NCBI GenBank assembly: GCA_029974925.1
Contig: JARKQH010000339.1
Location: 1-36,185, forward strand
Origin: Verrucomicrobiota bacterium
Lineage (GTDB): Bacteria; Verrucomicrobiota; Verrucomicrobiia; Limisphaerales; UBA8199
Reading direction: 5' to 3'
DNA length: 36,185 nt
The notes under the pieces were generated by a model. That model saw only the letters and a list, made by a program, of their open reading frames with translations, did not search any database and had not been told where the DNA came from. Below are positions 24,595 to 31,630 of the stretch, piece after piece (position 1 is the first letter of the stretch; each line of letters starts with the position of its first letter). Position numbers and translations under genes: made by a program.

Positions 24595-26205
24595 ATGAGA
24601 AACTTGCTGAGACTTGCCCTCGCCGTTGGCGGTGTTGCGCTGGGGCAGCCGGGGTTCAGCGCCGAACCGGCGCGACCGCCCAACATCTTGTTTGCCATCG
24701 CGGATGACTGGAGTGCGCACGCCGGGGCTTACGGCACAAAGTGGGTCAAGACGCCCGCCTTTGATCGGGTGGCCGGCGCCGGGCTGCTGTTCCACCACGC
24801 CTACACCCCCAACGCCAAATGCGCTCCCTCACGGGCCTGCATCCTCACCGGACGCAATCCGTGGCAGCTCAAGGCGGCGGCCAACCATTTGTGCTATTTC
24901 CCGCCGGAGTTCAAGACCTGGGCGGAGGCGCTCGCCGAGCACGGCTGGTTTGTAGGCCATACGCAGAAGGGCTGGGCGCCGGGCACGGCCACCAATGCCG
25001 CCGGGGCGCCGCGGGAAATGACGGGCAAGGCCTTCAACCGCCGCAAGGCCACGCCGCCCGCCAGCGGCATCAGCAACAACGACTACGCGGCCAATTTTGA
25101 GGACTTCCTGGATGCCGCCCCGCCCAACACGCCGTGGTGTTTCTGGTATGGCGCGGTCGAACCGCATCGGGGTTACGAGTTCGGGTCGGGCGTTGCCAAA
25201 GGGGGCAAGAAGCTGACGGACCTGGACCGGGTGCCGGGTTACTGGCCGGACCACGAGACGGTGCGTCATGACATGCTGGATTACGCCTTCGAGGTGGAGC
25301 ACTTTGACCGGCACCTGGGGCGGATGCTCGCGTCGCTGGAGCAACGCGGCTGGCTGGACAACACCCTGGTGATCGTCACCTCCGATCACGGCATGCCCTT
25401 CCCGCGCGTCAAGGGAAACGCCTATGACTTTGCGAACCGGGTTCCTTTGGCCATCATGTGGAAAAACGGCATTGTCCGCCCCGGCCGCGTTGTGGATGAC
25501 TTCGTCAGTTTCATAGACCTTGCGCCGACGCTTATCGAAGTGGCGGGACTGCGATGGGCCTCGACCGGCATGGCCGAGTCGCCAGGCCGCAGTTTGACCG
25601 GCATTTTCCGGTCCACGAAGTCCGGTCTGGTTGAGGCGGGCCGCGACCATGTTCTTATCGGCAAGGAGCGCACGGACATTGGGCGCCCGAACGACTGGGG
25701 CTACCCCACCCGCGGCATCGTGCGCAATGGCTGGCTTTACCTGCGCAATTTCGAGCCGGCCCGCTGGCCCGCAGGCAACCCGGAAACCGGGTACCTTGAC
25801 TGCGACGGCGGCGCGACCAAGACGTTCATCCTGGAGGCGCATCGGAAAAACCCTGCCGACACGCACTGGGCGCTCTGCTTCGGACCGAGGCCGGCAGAGG
25901 AACTGTACCATTTGCGGGACGATCCCGATTGCCTCCGGAACCTGGCCGGCTCGGCCGACGCAGCGGCGCTGCTGCGTTCGCTGACCAACACGCTTTTCCG
26001 TGAACTGAAGCAGCAAGACGACCCGCGAATGTCCGGGCACGGCGAGGTTTTTGACCAGTATCCGCACGCCAACCCCGCCCATGTGGGGTTCCATGAACGC
26101 TTCCTGCGAGGGGAAAAACTCAATGCGGGCTGGGTGAACCAGAGCGATTTCGAGCCCCGGCCTTCGAGCCCCGGCCGTCAGGACGGCGGCAGTCCCGTTC
26201 GGTGA
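24595..26205 (+). CDS. Exported sulfatase, Cys-type (formylglycine-dependent), sulfamidase-like
   Basis: A 536-residue exported arylsulfatase-superfamily enzyme. After a signal peptide ([17 protein letters not shown], processed near SAEP) come [13 protein letters not shown] with metal ligands D37/D38, the maturation motif C76-A-P-S-R whose Cys should be oxidised to formylglycine, and TSDHG with D264/H265. The general pattern resembles heparan N-sulfatase-like S1 sulfatases, but a sugar substrate cannot be fixed. No anaerobic or FGE-type maturase is in the window. The ATG at 24595 begins the signal peptide; an ATG at 24565 overlaps the pseudopilin stop. The last residues are affected by a 14-bp tandem duplication (26149-26176) that shifts the frame, and the gene end overlaps the convergent flippase by 28 bp. 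Confidence 0.88.
   Translation: MRNLLRLALAVGGVALGQPGFSAEPARPPNILFAIADDWSAHAGAYGTKWVKTPAFDRVAGAGLLFHHAYTPNAKCAPSRACILTGRNPWQLKAAANHLCYFPPEFKTWAEALAEHGWFVGHTQKGWAPGTATNAAGAPREMTGKAFNRRKATPPASGISNNDYAANFEDFLDAAPPNTPWCFWYGAVEPHRGYEFGSGVAKGGKKLTDLDRVPGYWPDHETVRHDMLDYAFEVEHFDRHLGRMLASLEQRGWLDNTLVIVTSDHGMPFPRVKGNAYDFANRVPLAIMWKNGIVRPGRVVDDFVSFIDLAPTLIEVAGLRWASTGMAESPGRSLTGIFRSTKSGLVEAGRDHVLIGKERTDIGRPNDWGYPTRGIVRNGWLYLRNFEPARWPAGNPETGYLDCDGGATKTFILEAHRKNPADTHWALCFGPRPAEELYHLRDDPDCLRNLAGSADAAALLRSLTNTLFRELKQQDDPRMSGHGEVFDQYPHANPAHVGFHERFLRGEKLNAGWVNQSDFEPRPSSPGRQDGGSPVR
26149..26176. repeat. 14-bp tandem duplication at the 3' end of the sulfatase gene
   Basis: TTCGAGCCCCGGCC occurs twice, back to back (26149-26162 and 26163-26176). 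Because 14 is not a multiple of three, the second copy shifts the sulfatase reading frame, leading to the TGA at 26203-26205. Removing one copy would leave the frame open into DNA antisense to the flippase gene. Confidence 0.8.
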
Positions 26206-27470
26206 GGGGACTGGCGGGCGTAGCGGAAGGCGGCGCAGACGGCGAGCAACAGGAGGTTGAAGCAGCCCATGACCTGGAGCACCTGGACCGGGCTGCTGTG
26301 GAGGCGGGTCAGGCAGAACATATAGGCGAGCGCGACGGTGAGAATGGCCAGCCCCAGCCCCAGCTTCGAGGCTGGGCGCGCCAGGAGGTCGTTCAGCAGG
26401 ACGTTGGCGACCGCCAGCGGCACCATGGCTCCCGCATACCACGGCAGGAGGGGAATGACCACCCGGGCAAAACTCTCCGGGTAGGGAATCCGCACCACCC
26501 ACGGCCCAAGCAGCACCAGCCCCGCCACCCCCGCGACCGCCAGCACCGCCGTGCCGACCAGGACCACCCCCAGCAAATTAGTCTTCTCGGCCCGCGCCGC
26601 ACTGTGCACCAGCCGGGGAAACATGACGGCCGCCAGCGGCAGCACCAGCCACATCAGGGCCCGGGAGAGGGTGCCCGCGGCGACATAAAAACCAGCCGTC
26701 TCCTCGCTGAAATAGGTTTTCACAAACATGGTGTCGGCGGTGAACAGAATCTGGAACCCGAGAAATCCCAGCACCAGCGGAATCACCTGCCGCGCCAGGC
26801 CGCGCCGGTCAAAGGCCGTGGGGGGACACAGCCACAGCGCCCGGGTTTGCCACGCGGCGATGCCGAAGGCCAGGGCAGTGCCCAACAACACGCCGGTCAG
26901 CATGCCGGCGGCGTAGGCGTGCAGCACCAGCACGGCAAAAGCGGCCACGCCCAGCCGGCCTATCCCGTTGCTCAACATGCTCCAGCCGAGCCACAGGAAA
27001 TTCTGCTGGCCTTGCAGCACCCCCCAGAACATCGGCATCCAGAGCGTGAGCAGCACAACGGGCAGCGTGAGGTAAAGCGCCATGGGATTCTCAACCTTCC
27101 AAGCCGTCAGGATTTGACGCTGAAACACCAGGGCCGCCACCGCCGCCAGGAGCCAGAACCAGAACGTCCCCCGCCAGAACAGGCGGATGACTCCCGAAAG
27201 CTCACCGTGCCGGCCCGTGGCCAGCGCCCGCGCGGTTTGCTGCGCCAGCACCATCTGCAGCGGAATGGTGGGCAGCACCATGATCACCGCGAGAAATCCC
27301 CCAAAATTGCCGTATTCGCCCGGCGGAATTCTCCTGGCCAGGAAATGCACCGCCCACATCAGCGCACCTCCGCCGATGTTGGCGACCATCAGCCAGCCGC
27401 TTTGCCGGAAAAAACCGGCATCCCGCGCGGCATCGGCGGGGGCGACGGTTTCAGCGTGAACGGCAGACAT
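26178..27470 (-). CDS. Multi-pass flippase, oligosaccharide flippase/Wzx-like (MOP superfamily)
   Basis: A 430-residue integral membrane protein with about 12 hydrophobic helices. Features fit polysaccharide-biosynthesis flippases of the MOP superfamily: an N-terminal helix pair ([45 protein letters not shown]), repeated LG.....GF....Y segments, a [41 protein letters not shown] block, and C-terminal helices. Such proteins translocate lipid-linked oligosaccharides across the inner membrane. The gene starts 30 bp after the M20 hydrolase on the same strand and is probably co-transcribed with it. Its end overlaps the convergent sulfatase end by 28 bp. No adjacent polymerase or glycan-assembly cluster is present, so the cargo is unknown. 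Confidence 0.82.
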   Translation of the reverse strand: MSAVHAETVAPADAARDAGFFRQSGWLMVANIGGGALMWAVHFLARRIPPGEYGNFGGFLAVIMVLPTIPLQMVLAQQTARALATGRHGELSGVIRLFWRGTFWFWLLAAVAALVFQRQILTAWKVENPMALYLTLPVVLLTLWMPMFWGVLQGQQNFLWLGWSMLSNGIGRLGVAAFAVLVLHAYAAGMLTGVLLGTALAFGIAAWQTRALWLCPPTAFDRRGLARQVIPLVLGFLGFQILFTADTMFVKTYFSEETAGFYVAAGTLSRALMWLVLPLAAVMFPRLVHSAARAEKTNLLGVVLVGTAVLAVAGVAGLVLLGPWVVRIPYPESFARVVIPLLPWYAGAMVPLAVANVLLNDLLARPASKLGLGLAILTVALAYMFCLTRLHSSPVQVLQVMGCFNLLLLAVCAAFRYARQSPHRTGLPPS

Positions 27471-27500
27471 GGGGTTGGGACTCCGAAGCAGCGTTCGGGT

Positions 27501-28628
27501 TCAAGGCAGCCCGCGCAAAAAGCGGGTCAGAATGGCGGTGGCCTGCTCCAGGGCATCCAAGGCGATCCATTCGTCGGCGGTGTGGGCCTGGGCCACGCTG
27601 CCGGGACCAAATGCCACACTGGGTGTGCCGCCCTCGGCAAGGATTGCCGCATCGCAGAAGTAATCCGCGCCCACGGACCGGCGGCGTCCGGCGCTTCCGA
27701 GCAGTTGTCTCACCCACGGAAGGGAGGGGTCGGTCTCCAGGGGCCGGCAGGGCACCGGCTTTGCCGTGGCCAAAACCGCCTTCAATTTCGCCTGCCGCAG
27801 CCATCCGGCCAATTCCCGGCGCACCCCGGCCTCGGTCTCGCCCGGGACCGTGCGCCGGTCCACCACGATCGCGGCGTGATCGGGAACGATGTTCGCCTGG
27901 GTGCCGCCGGAAAAGAGGCCGACACTGACGGTGGGCGACCCCAGCAACGGGTGACGCCGCCGGCGAAGACTCGCCGCGTAGCGGGTTTCCAACAGCTCGA
28001 CCACCCGCGCCATCTCGTGGATGGCGTTGCGCCCGAGCTCGGGCCGGGACCCATGCGCGGCTTTCCCGCGCGTTTCCAGCCGGATCCAGAGACTTCCCTT
28101 ATGCGCGGTGACCACCTGCAATTCGGTCGGCTCCCCCACAATCGCAAGGTCCGCCTTCAGGCCCCGGGCGGCGAGGGCGCGCGAGCCGGCCTGGAAGTTC
28201 TCCTCGTCAACCAGTCCGGCGAAGACAATCTCGGTTTGCGCCGGACGGCGCCCGCCGTGCGCCACCTCGCCGAGCGCGGTCAGCATGGCCGCCACCGAAC
28301 CTTTGGTGTCGCAGGCGCCGCGTCCATAAATTCGCCCGCCCGCCCGGCGCGGGGTCAGCAGCGCATCCGCGGCAAGCACGGTATCCAGGTGCGGCGCCAG
28401 GAGGAGCCGTTTCCGAACAGGCCCCCGCGGGGTGAGCCGTGCCAGCAAGTTGGCGCGCCCGTCCAACACCGGTTGGAACTCGATTTCCAGCCCCGCCCGG
28501 GCGGCGACCGCAGCCAGAAAATGCGCCACGCGTTCTTCCCCGGCGCGAGGGTCCTGCGGCGGCAGGAACGCCGGGTTGACACTCGGCAGGGCGATCAGCT
28601 CGCGCAAGAGTTTTTCGGTTTTGGTCAT
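27501..28628 (-). CDS. M20 family metallohydrolase, ArgE/DapE-like deacylase
   Basis: A 375-residue cytoplasmic zinc hydrolase of family M20, resembling acetylornithine deacetylase and succinyl-diaminopimelate desuccinylase. Zinc ligands and catalytic residues are visible: H80 in APHLDTV, D107 in GRGACDTKG, E142/E143 in GLVDEEN, the following EPT motif, and a C-terminal His in AHTADE. The dimerisation domain lies roughly between 180 and 290. The frame continues upstream, but the ATG at 28626-28628 matches the family start. It is divergent from the GH10 gene, whose ATG lies about 100 bp away, and precedes the flippase by 30 bp. ArgE activity is the most likely, but M20 enzymes often have other N-acyl substrates. 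Confidence 0.87.
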   Translation of the reverse strand: MTKTEKLLRELIALPSVNPAFLPPQDPRAGEERVAHFLAAVAARAGLEIEFQPVLDGRANLLARLTPRGPVRKRLLLAPHLDTVLAADALLTPRRAGGRIYGRGACDTKGSVAAMLTALGEVAHGGRRPAQTEIVFAGLVDEENFQAGSRALAARGLKADLAIVGEPTELQVVTAHKGSLWIRLETRGKAAHGSRPELGRNAIHEMARVVELLETRYAASLRRRRHPLLGSPTVSVGLFSGGTQANIVPDHAAIVVDRRTVPGETEAGVRRELAGWLRQAKLKAVLATAKPVPCRPLETDPSLPWVRQLLGSAGRRRSVGADYFCDAAILAEGGTPSVAFGPGSVAQAHTADEWIALDALEQATAILTRFLRGLP

Positions 28629-28730
28629 GGTGATTCCAAACGGCAACCGGGACGCAGGGTAAAGCGGCCGCACCCAGGTGTCGAGCCGGGGATTGCGACG
28701 GCCGCGATCGCGTCTTACAGTGGCGGGCGC

Positions 28731-29861
28731 ATGAACAAGCTTCGACGACCTTGGGCAGCCTGGGCCCTCCTTTGCCTGGCCGCCGGCTGGAACCCTCACG
28801 AGGGTTGGGCCGTTACCAACGCCCCGTCCCTGCGAGAACGATTCGCAGGCCGGTTTCTGGTTGGAGTCGCCCTGGACGGCCGCCTGCCTGACGCTTATTC
28901 AACCGCGGAGCAGGAGCTGATTGCGCGGCAATTCGACGCCCTGACGCCGGCCAATTGCATGAAGATGATGCACGTGCAGCGGGCCGAGGGGCGGTTCGAT
29001 TTCGAGCTGGCGGACGCCTTCATGGCGTTTGCCGCCCGCAACAAACAAAAGGTGTGCGGCCATTGCCTGGTTTGGGCCAAGGACGAACGCACCCCGGCTT
29101 GGATTTTCCGCGACGGCGACCAGCCGGTCACCCGCGAGAAACTCCTCGAGCGCATGCGGGCCCATATCGAAGCGGTCGCCGGACGCTATCGCGGCCGGGT
29201 CATTTCCTGGGATGTCGTCAATGAGCCGCTCGACGATGGCAAGGAGTACTTGAGACCCTCGCAGTGGGTGGCCTTGACCGGCGAGGAGTTCATGGTCCAG
29301 GCGTTTGAACACGCCCACCGGGTTGACCCGGACGCCATCCTGGTTCTCAACGATTACAACATCGAGCAACCCGCCAAGCGGAGCAAACTGCTGCGCCTGC
29401 TCAAAACCCTGCTCGACCGCAAAGCTCCGATTCACGCCGTCGGCATCCAAGGGCATTTCGAGCTGGACGCCATCCCCTGGCAGGATCTTGAAGACACCGT
29501 CGTCGCCATTCGGAATCTCGGGTTGCAGGTGATGATCACCGAACTGGACATTGACGTGGTCCTGCGGTCGAAATGGTGGGCGGACAACGGCAAACATCGC
29601 GCCGAGCTGGCGCAATACAATCCCTTTGCCAAGGGCTGTCCCCCCGAGGTCTTGCAGCGGCAGGCCGAACAGTATCGCCGCCTGTTCGAGTTGTTTTGTC
29701 GGTACGACAAAACCATCACGCGCGTGGCGTTCTGGGACCTTCACGACGGTCGAAGCTGGCTCAACGACTTTCCCTGGCGGCGGGCCAATCATCCGCTGCT
29801 GTTCGATCGCGAGGCGCGGCCCAAGCCGGCCTTCGAAGCCGTGGTCAGGCCTGACCCATGA
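28731..29861 (+). CDS. Exported GH10 family endo-1,4-beta-xylanase
   Basis: A 376-residue exported xylanase. After a signal peptide (MNKLRRPWAAWALLCLAAGW...) comes the GH10 barrel: FDALTPANCMKMMHVQ, the GHCLVWAKDERTPAW block with the conserved HxLxW, WDVVNEP with acid/base E165, and MITELDID with nucleophile E271. AFWDLHDGRSWLNDFP near the C-terminus matches the last conserved strand. The catalytic domain is full-length with no carbohydrate-binding module. It should cleave beta-1,4-xylan in the periplasm or outside. The ATG at 28731 starts the signal peptide, although the frame stays open for about 2.5 kb upstream through DNA antisense to two other genes; that extension is an artefact of composition. 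The upstream M20 gene is divergent. Confidence 0.92.
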   Translation: MNKLRRPWAAWALLCLAAGWNPHEGWAVTNAPSLRERFAGRFLVGVALDGRLPDAYSTAEQELIARQFDALTPANCMKMMHVQRAEGRFDFELADAFMAFAARNKQKVCGHCLVWAKDERTPAWIFRDGDQPVTREKLLERMRAHIEAVAGRYRGRVISWDVVNEPLDDGKEYLRPSQWVALTGEEFMVQAFEHAHRVDPDAILVLNDYNIEQPAKRSKLLRLLKTLLDRKAPIHAVGIQGHFELDAIPWQDLEDTVVAIRNLGLQVMITELDIDVVLRSKWWADNGKHRAELAQYNPFAKGCPPEVLQRQAEQYRRLFELFCRYDKTITRVAFWDLHDGRSWLNDFPWRRANHPLLFDREARPKPAFEAVVRPDP

Positions 29862-29915
29862 CGACGCCGTGCCTGAGAGCGGCCCCGCTGGGCCCGGGCG
29901 GCGCGAGCCCGCGCC

Positions 29916-29944
29916 GTGATGATCATCCTTGTGATGATCATCCT
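29916..29944. repeat. Tandem 15-bp repeat containing two GATGATCATC palindromes
   Basis: GTGATGATCATCCT occurs at 29916-29929 and 29931-29944, one T apart. Each unit contains the perfect 10-bp palindrome GATGATCATC, so the region presents two symmetrical sites spaced by one and a half helical turns. It lies 61-89 bp upstream of the propeller-gene start and about 55 bp after the GH10 stop. A transcription-factor operator is a reasonable reading. Confidence 0.55.
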
Positions 29945-30004
29945 GGTTGCCGGATGCCGCGCCACGGTGCATCCTGACTGAGCTGTGTCAAACTTAACGT
30001 CTCC

Positions 30005-31450
30005 ATGAATCCTTTCCTGAGCACTGAAGGTTTCAGCCGGCTCCTCGGCCTTGCGGGAATCCTGACGTCGGCCCTCGCCGCAACCGGATCGGCGGAGGCC
30101 GGGCCCCGCCCCTGCCGGATCGAAGTGGTCGAAAAAGGCAGCGGCTGGCCCGTCCCGATGGTCGAGTTGCGCACGTTGCACCAAGTCCGCCTGGTGTCCG
30201 ACAACGCCGGCCTGATTGCGCTGGACTTGCCGGAGTTGATGGGGCGCGAAACGTGGTTCGAGGTCATCGGCCACGGTTATGAGGTGCCCAAGGACGGTTT
30301 CGGTTACCGGGGCGTTCGGCTAACTCCCGCGCCCGGCAAAACGCTCAAAGTGACGGTCCAGCGGGTGATCATCGCGAAGCGGTTGGGCCGCCTGACGGGG
30401 GCGGGCCGGTTTGCCGAGGCAGAGAAGCTGGGTGAGGCTGCCGGCGAAGACAATCTCGGAATCCTGGGCTGCGACAGTGTTCAAAACGCGGTGCACCGAG
30501 GCAGGCTCTTCTGGGCCTGGGGCGATACCACCCTTTCACGATACCCGTTGGGCATCTTTGACATGACCAGCGCCACCACCAGCCTGCGGCCGCTGGCTTC
30601 CTTCGAGCCGCCGCTGCGGCTCAAGTTCGATTACTTCACCGACGCCAAAGGCGCGCCGCGTGGGGTGGCCCGGATGCCGGGCAGTGGCCCCACTTGGGTG
30701 AGCGGTTACACCAGCCTGCCCGACAAGACCGGCACCCCCCGGCTGGTGGGCACTTACGTGAAAATCAAGCCGCCGCTGGAGGGTTACGAATGGGGCTTGT
30801 GCGTCTGGGATGAGGCAAAGCAGGAGTTCCTGCGGCACAAGGTTATCTGGACCAAGTCCGAGTCGGGGTCGGAACGGCCCCCGATTCCCGACGGGCATCC
30901 GGTTTTCTGGAAGGACGCCGCGGGCAAGGAATGGGTGTTGTTTGGCAACCCGCTCCCCTTTCTGCGCTGCCCCGCCACCTTCGAGGCGTGGGAGGACCCC
31001 GCGGCTTGGGAGCCGTTGACGCCGCAAGCGACCCTGGTGTCGGCGGCGGACCGCAAGCCGGTGAAACCGCACAGCGGCTCGGTGGCTTGGAATGCGTGGC
31101 GGAAGCGCTGGGTCACGGTGTTTATGGAAGCCTTTGGCAAGCCGTCCGCCTTCGGCGAGGTCTGGTATGCGGAGGCCGACTCCCCGCTGGGACCCTGGGG
31201 CAAGGCGGTCAAAATCCTGTCACACGAGAACTACACCTTCTACAATCCCCGCATCCACCCCGAGCTCACGCCCGAGGACTCCCCCATCCTGTTGTTTGAA
31301 GGGACCCATTCCAAGGAATTCGCCGACCGCCCGCCCCCCACCCCGCGCTACGATTACAATCAAATCCTCTATCGGCTCGACCTCGATGACCCCGGCCTGA
31401 AAAGTGCCCAAGGCGCCTTCAACGTCCAAGAGGGCCAGGCGGTCAAGTAG
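30005..31450 (+). CDS. Exported DUF4185-like beta-propeller protein with N-terminal Ig-like domain
   Basis: A 481-residue exported protein. A signal peptide (about 1-31, cleaved near AEA) is followed by a beta-sandwich-like region resembling carboxypeptidase-regulatory-like modules (about 35-120: CRIEVVEKGSGWPVPMVELR ... LKVTVQR). From about 140 to 470 the pattern resembles DUF4185 or GH43/GH32-style five-bladed propellers: GILGCDSVQN, FWAWGDTTLSRYPLG, GHPVFWKDAAGKEWVLFGNP, SVAWNAWRKRWVTVF, ADSPLGPWGKAVK, FYNPRIHPEL, ILLFEGTHS. No clear catalytic trio is assignable. It sits between GH10 and GH42 genes in the same orientation, suggesting carbohydrate-related function, perhaps glycan binding or cleavage. 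Confidence in the gene is high; confidence in the fold is moderate. Confidence 0.72.
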   Translation: MNPFLSTEGFSRLLGLAGILTSALAATGSAEAGPRPCRIEVVEKGSGWPVPMVELRTLHQVRLVSDNAGLIALDLPELMGRETWFEVIGHGYEVPKDGFGYRGVRLTPAPGKTLKVTVQRVIIAKRLGRLTGAGRFAEAEKLGEAAGEDNLGILGCDSVQNAVHRGRLFWAWGDTTLSRYPLGIFDMTSATTSLRPLASFEPPLRLKFDYFTDAKGAPRGVARMPGSGPTWVSGYTSLPDKTGTPRLVGTYVKIKPPLEGYEWGLCVWDEAKQEFLRHKVIWTKSESGSERPPIPDGHPVFWKDAAGKEWVLFGNPLPFLRCPATFEAWEDPAAWEPLTPQATLVSAADRKPVKPHSGSVAWNAWRKRWVTVFMEAFGKPSAFGEVWYAEADSPLGPWGKAVKILSHENYTFYNPRIHPELTPEDSPILLFEGTHSKEFADRPPPTPRYDYNQILYRLDLDDPGLKSAQGAFNVQEGQAVK

Positions 31451-31524
31451 CAGAGTCCACCTCGCAAGCCCGGCGTCGGCCCGTCCTGCCGCGCGGGCAA
31501 CCTGCCATTTCACCCCTCGGCCTG

Positions 31525-31560
31525 CTTGCGAACAGCTTGCGAACAGAAATCCATTGCGAA
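31525..31560. promoter_or_regulatory. Cluster of three TTGCGAA motifs upstream of the GH42 gene
   Basis: An 11-bp direct repeat, CTTGCGAACAG, occurs twice without spacing (31525-31535, 31536-31546). A third core TTGCGAA lies at 31554-31560, inside CCATT-GCGA-AATGG, a short inverted repeat. The motifs are about 70-105 bp upstream of the GH42 start. The arrangement looks like a regulator-binding region, but no regulator gene is in the window. Confidence 0.45.
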
Positions 31561-31630
31561 ATGGCGGCTTGTTCCGTAAAGTGAGTTTAGACGGCACACG
31601 AAAAACCAACACAAGCGAAAGGCGCAGCTT

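Noticed and set aside
26202-28730. A very long plus-strand open frame running in frame into the GH10 gene, potentially a 1219-residue protein.
   Set aside because: The upstream 2.5 kb is exactly antisense to the flippase and M20 genes, and its translation is Gln/Arg/His/Pro-rich without domains, typical of the complement of GC-rich coding DNA. The GH10 signal peptide starts at 28731.
28629-28730. A shared divergent promoter between the M20 gene and the GH10 gene.
   Set aside because: The 102-bp gap must contain promoters, but I found no convincing -35/-10 pairs or operator-like symmetry, so none is annotated.
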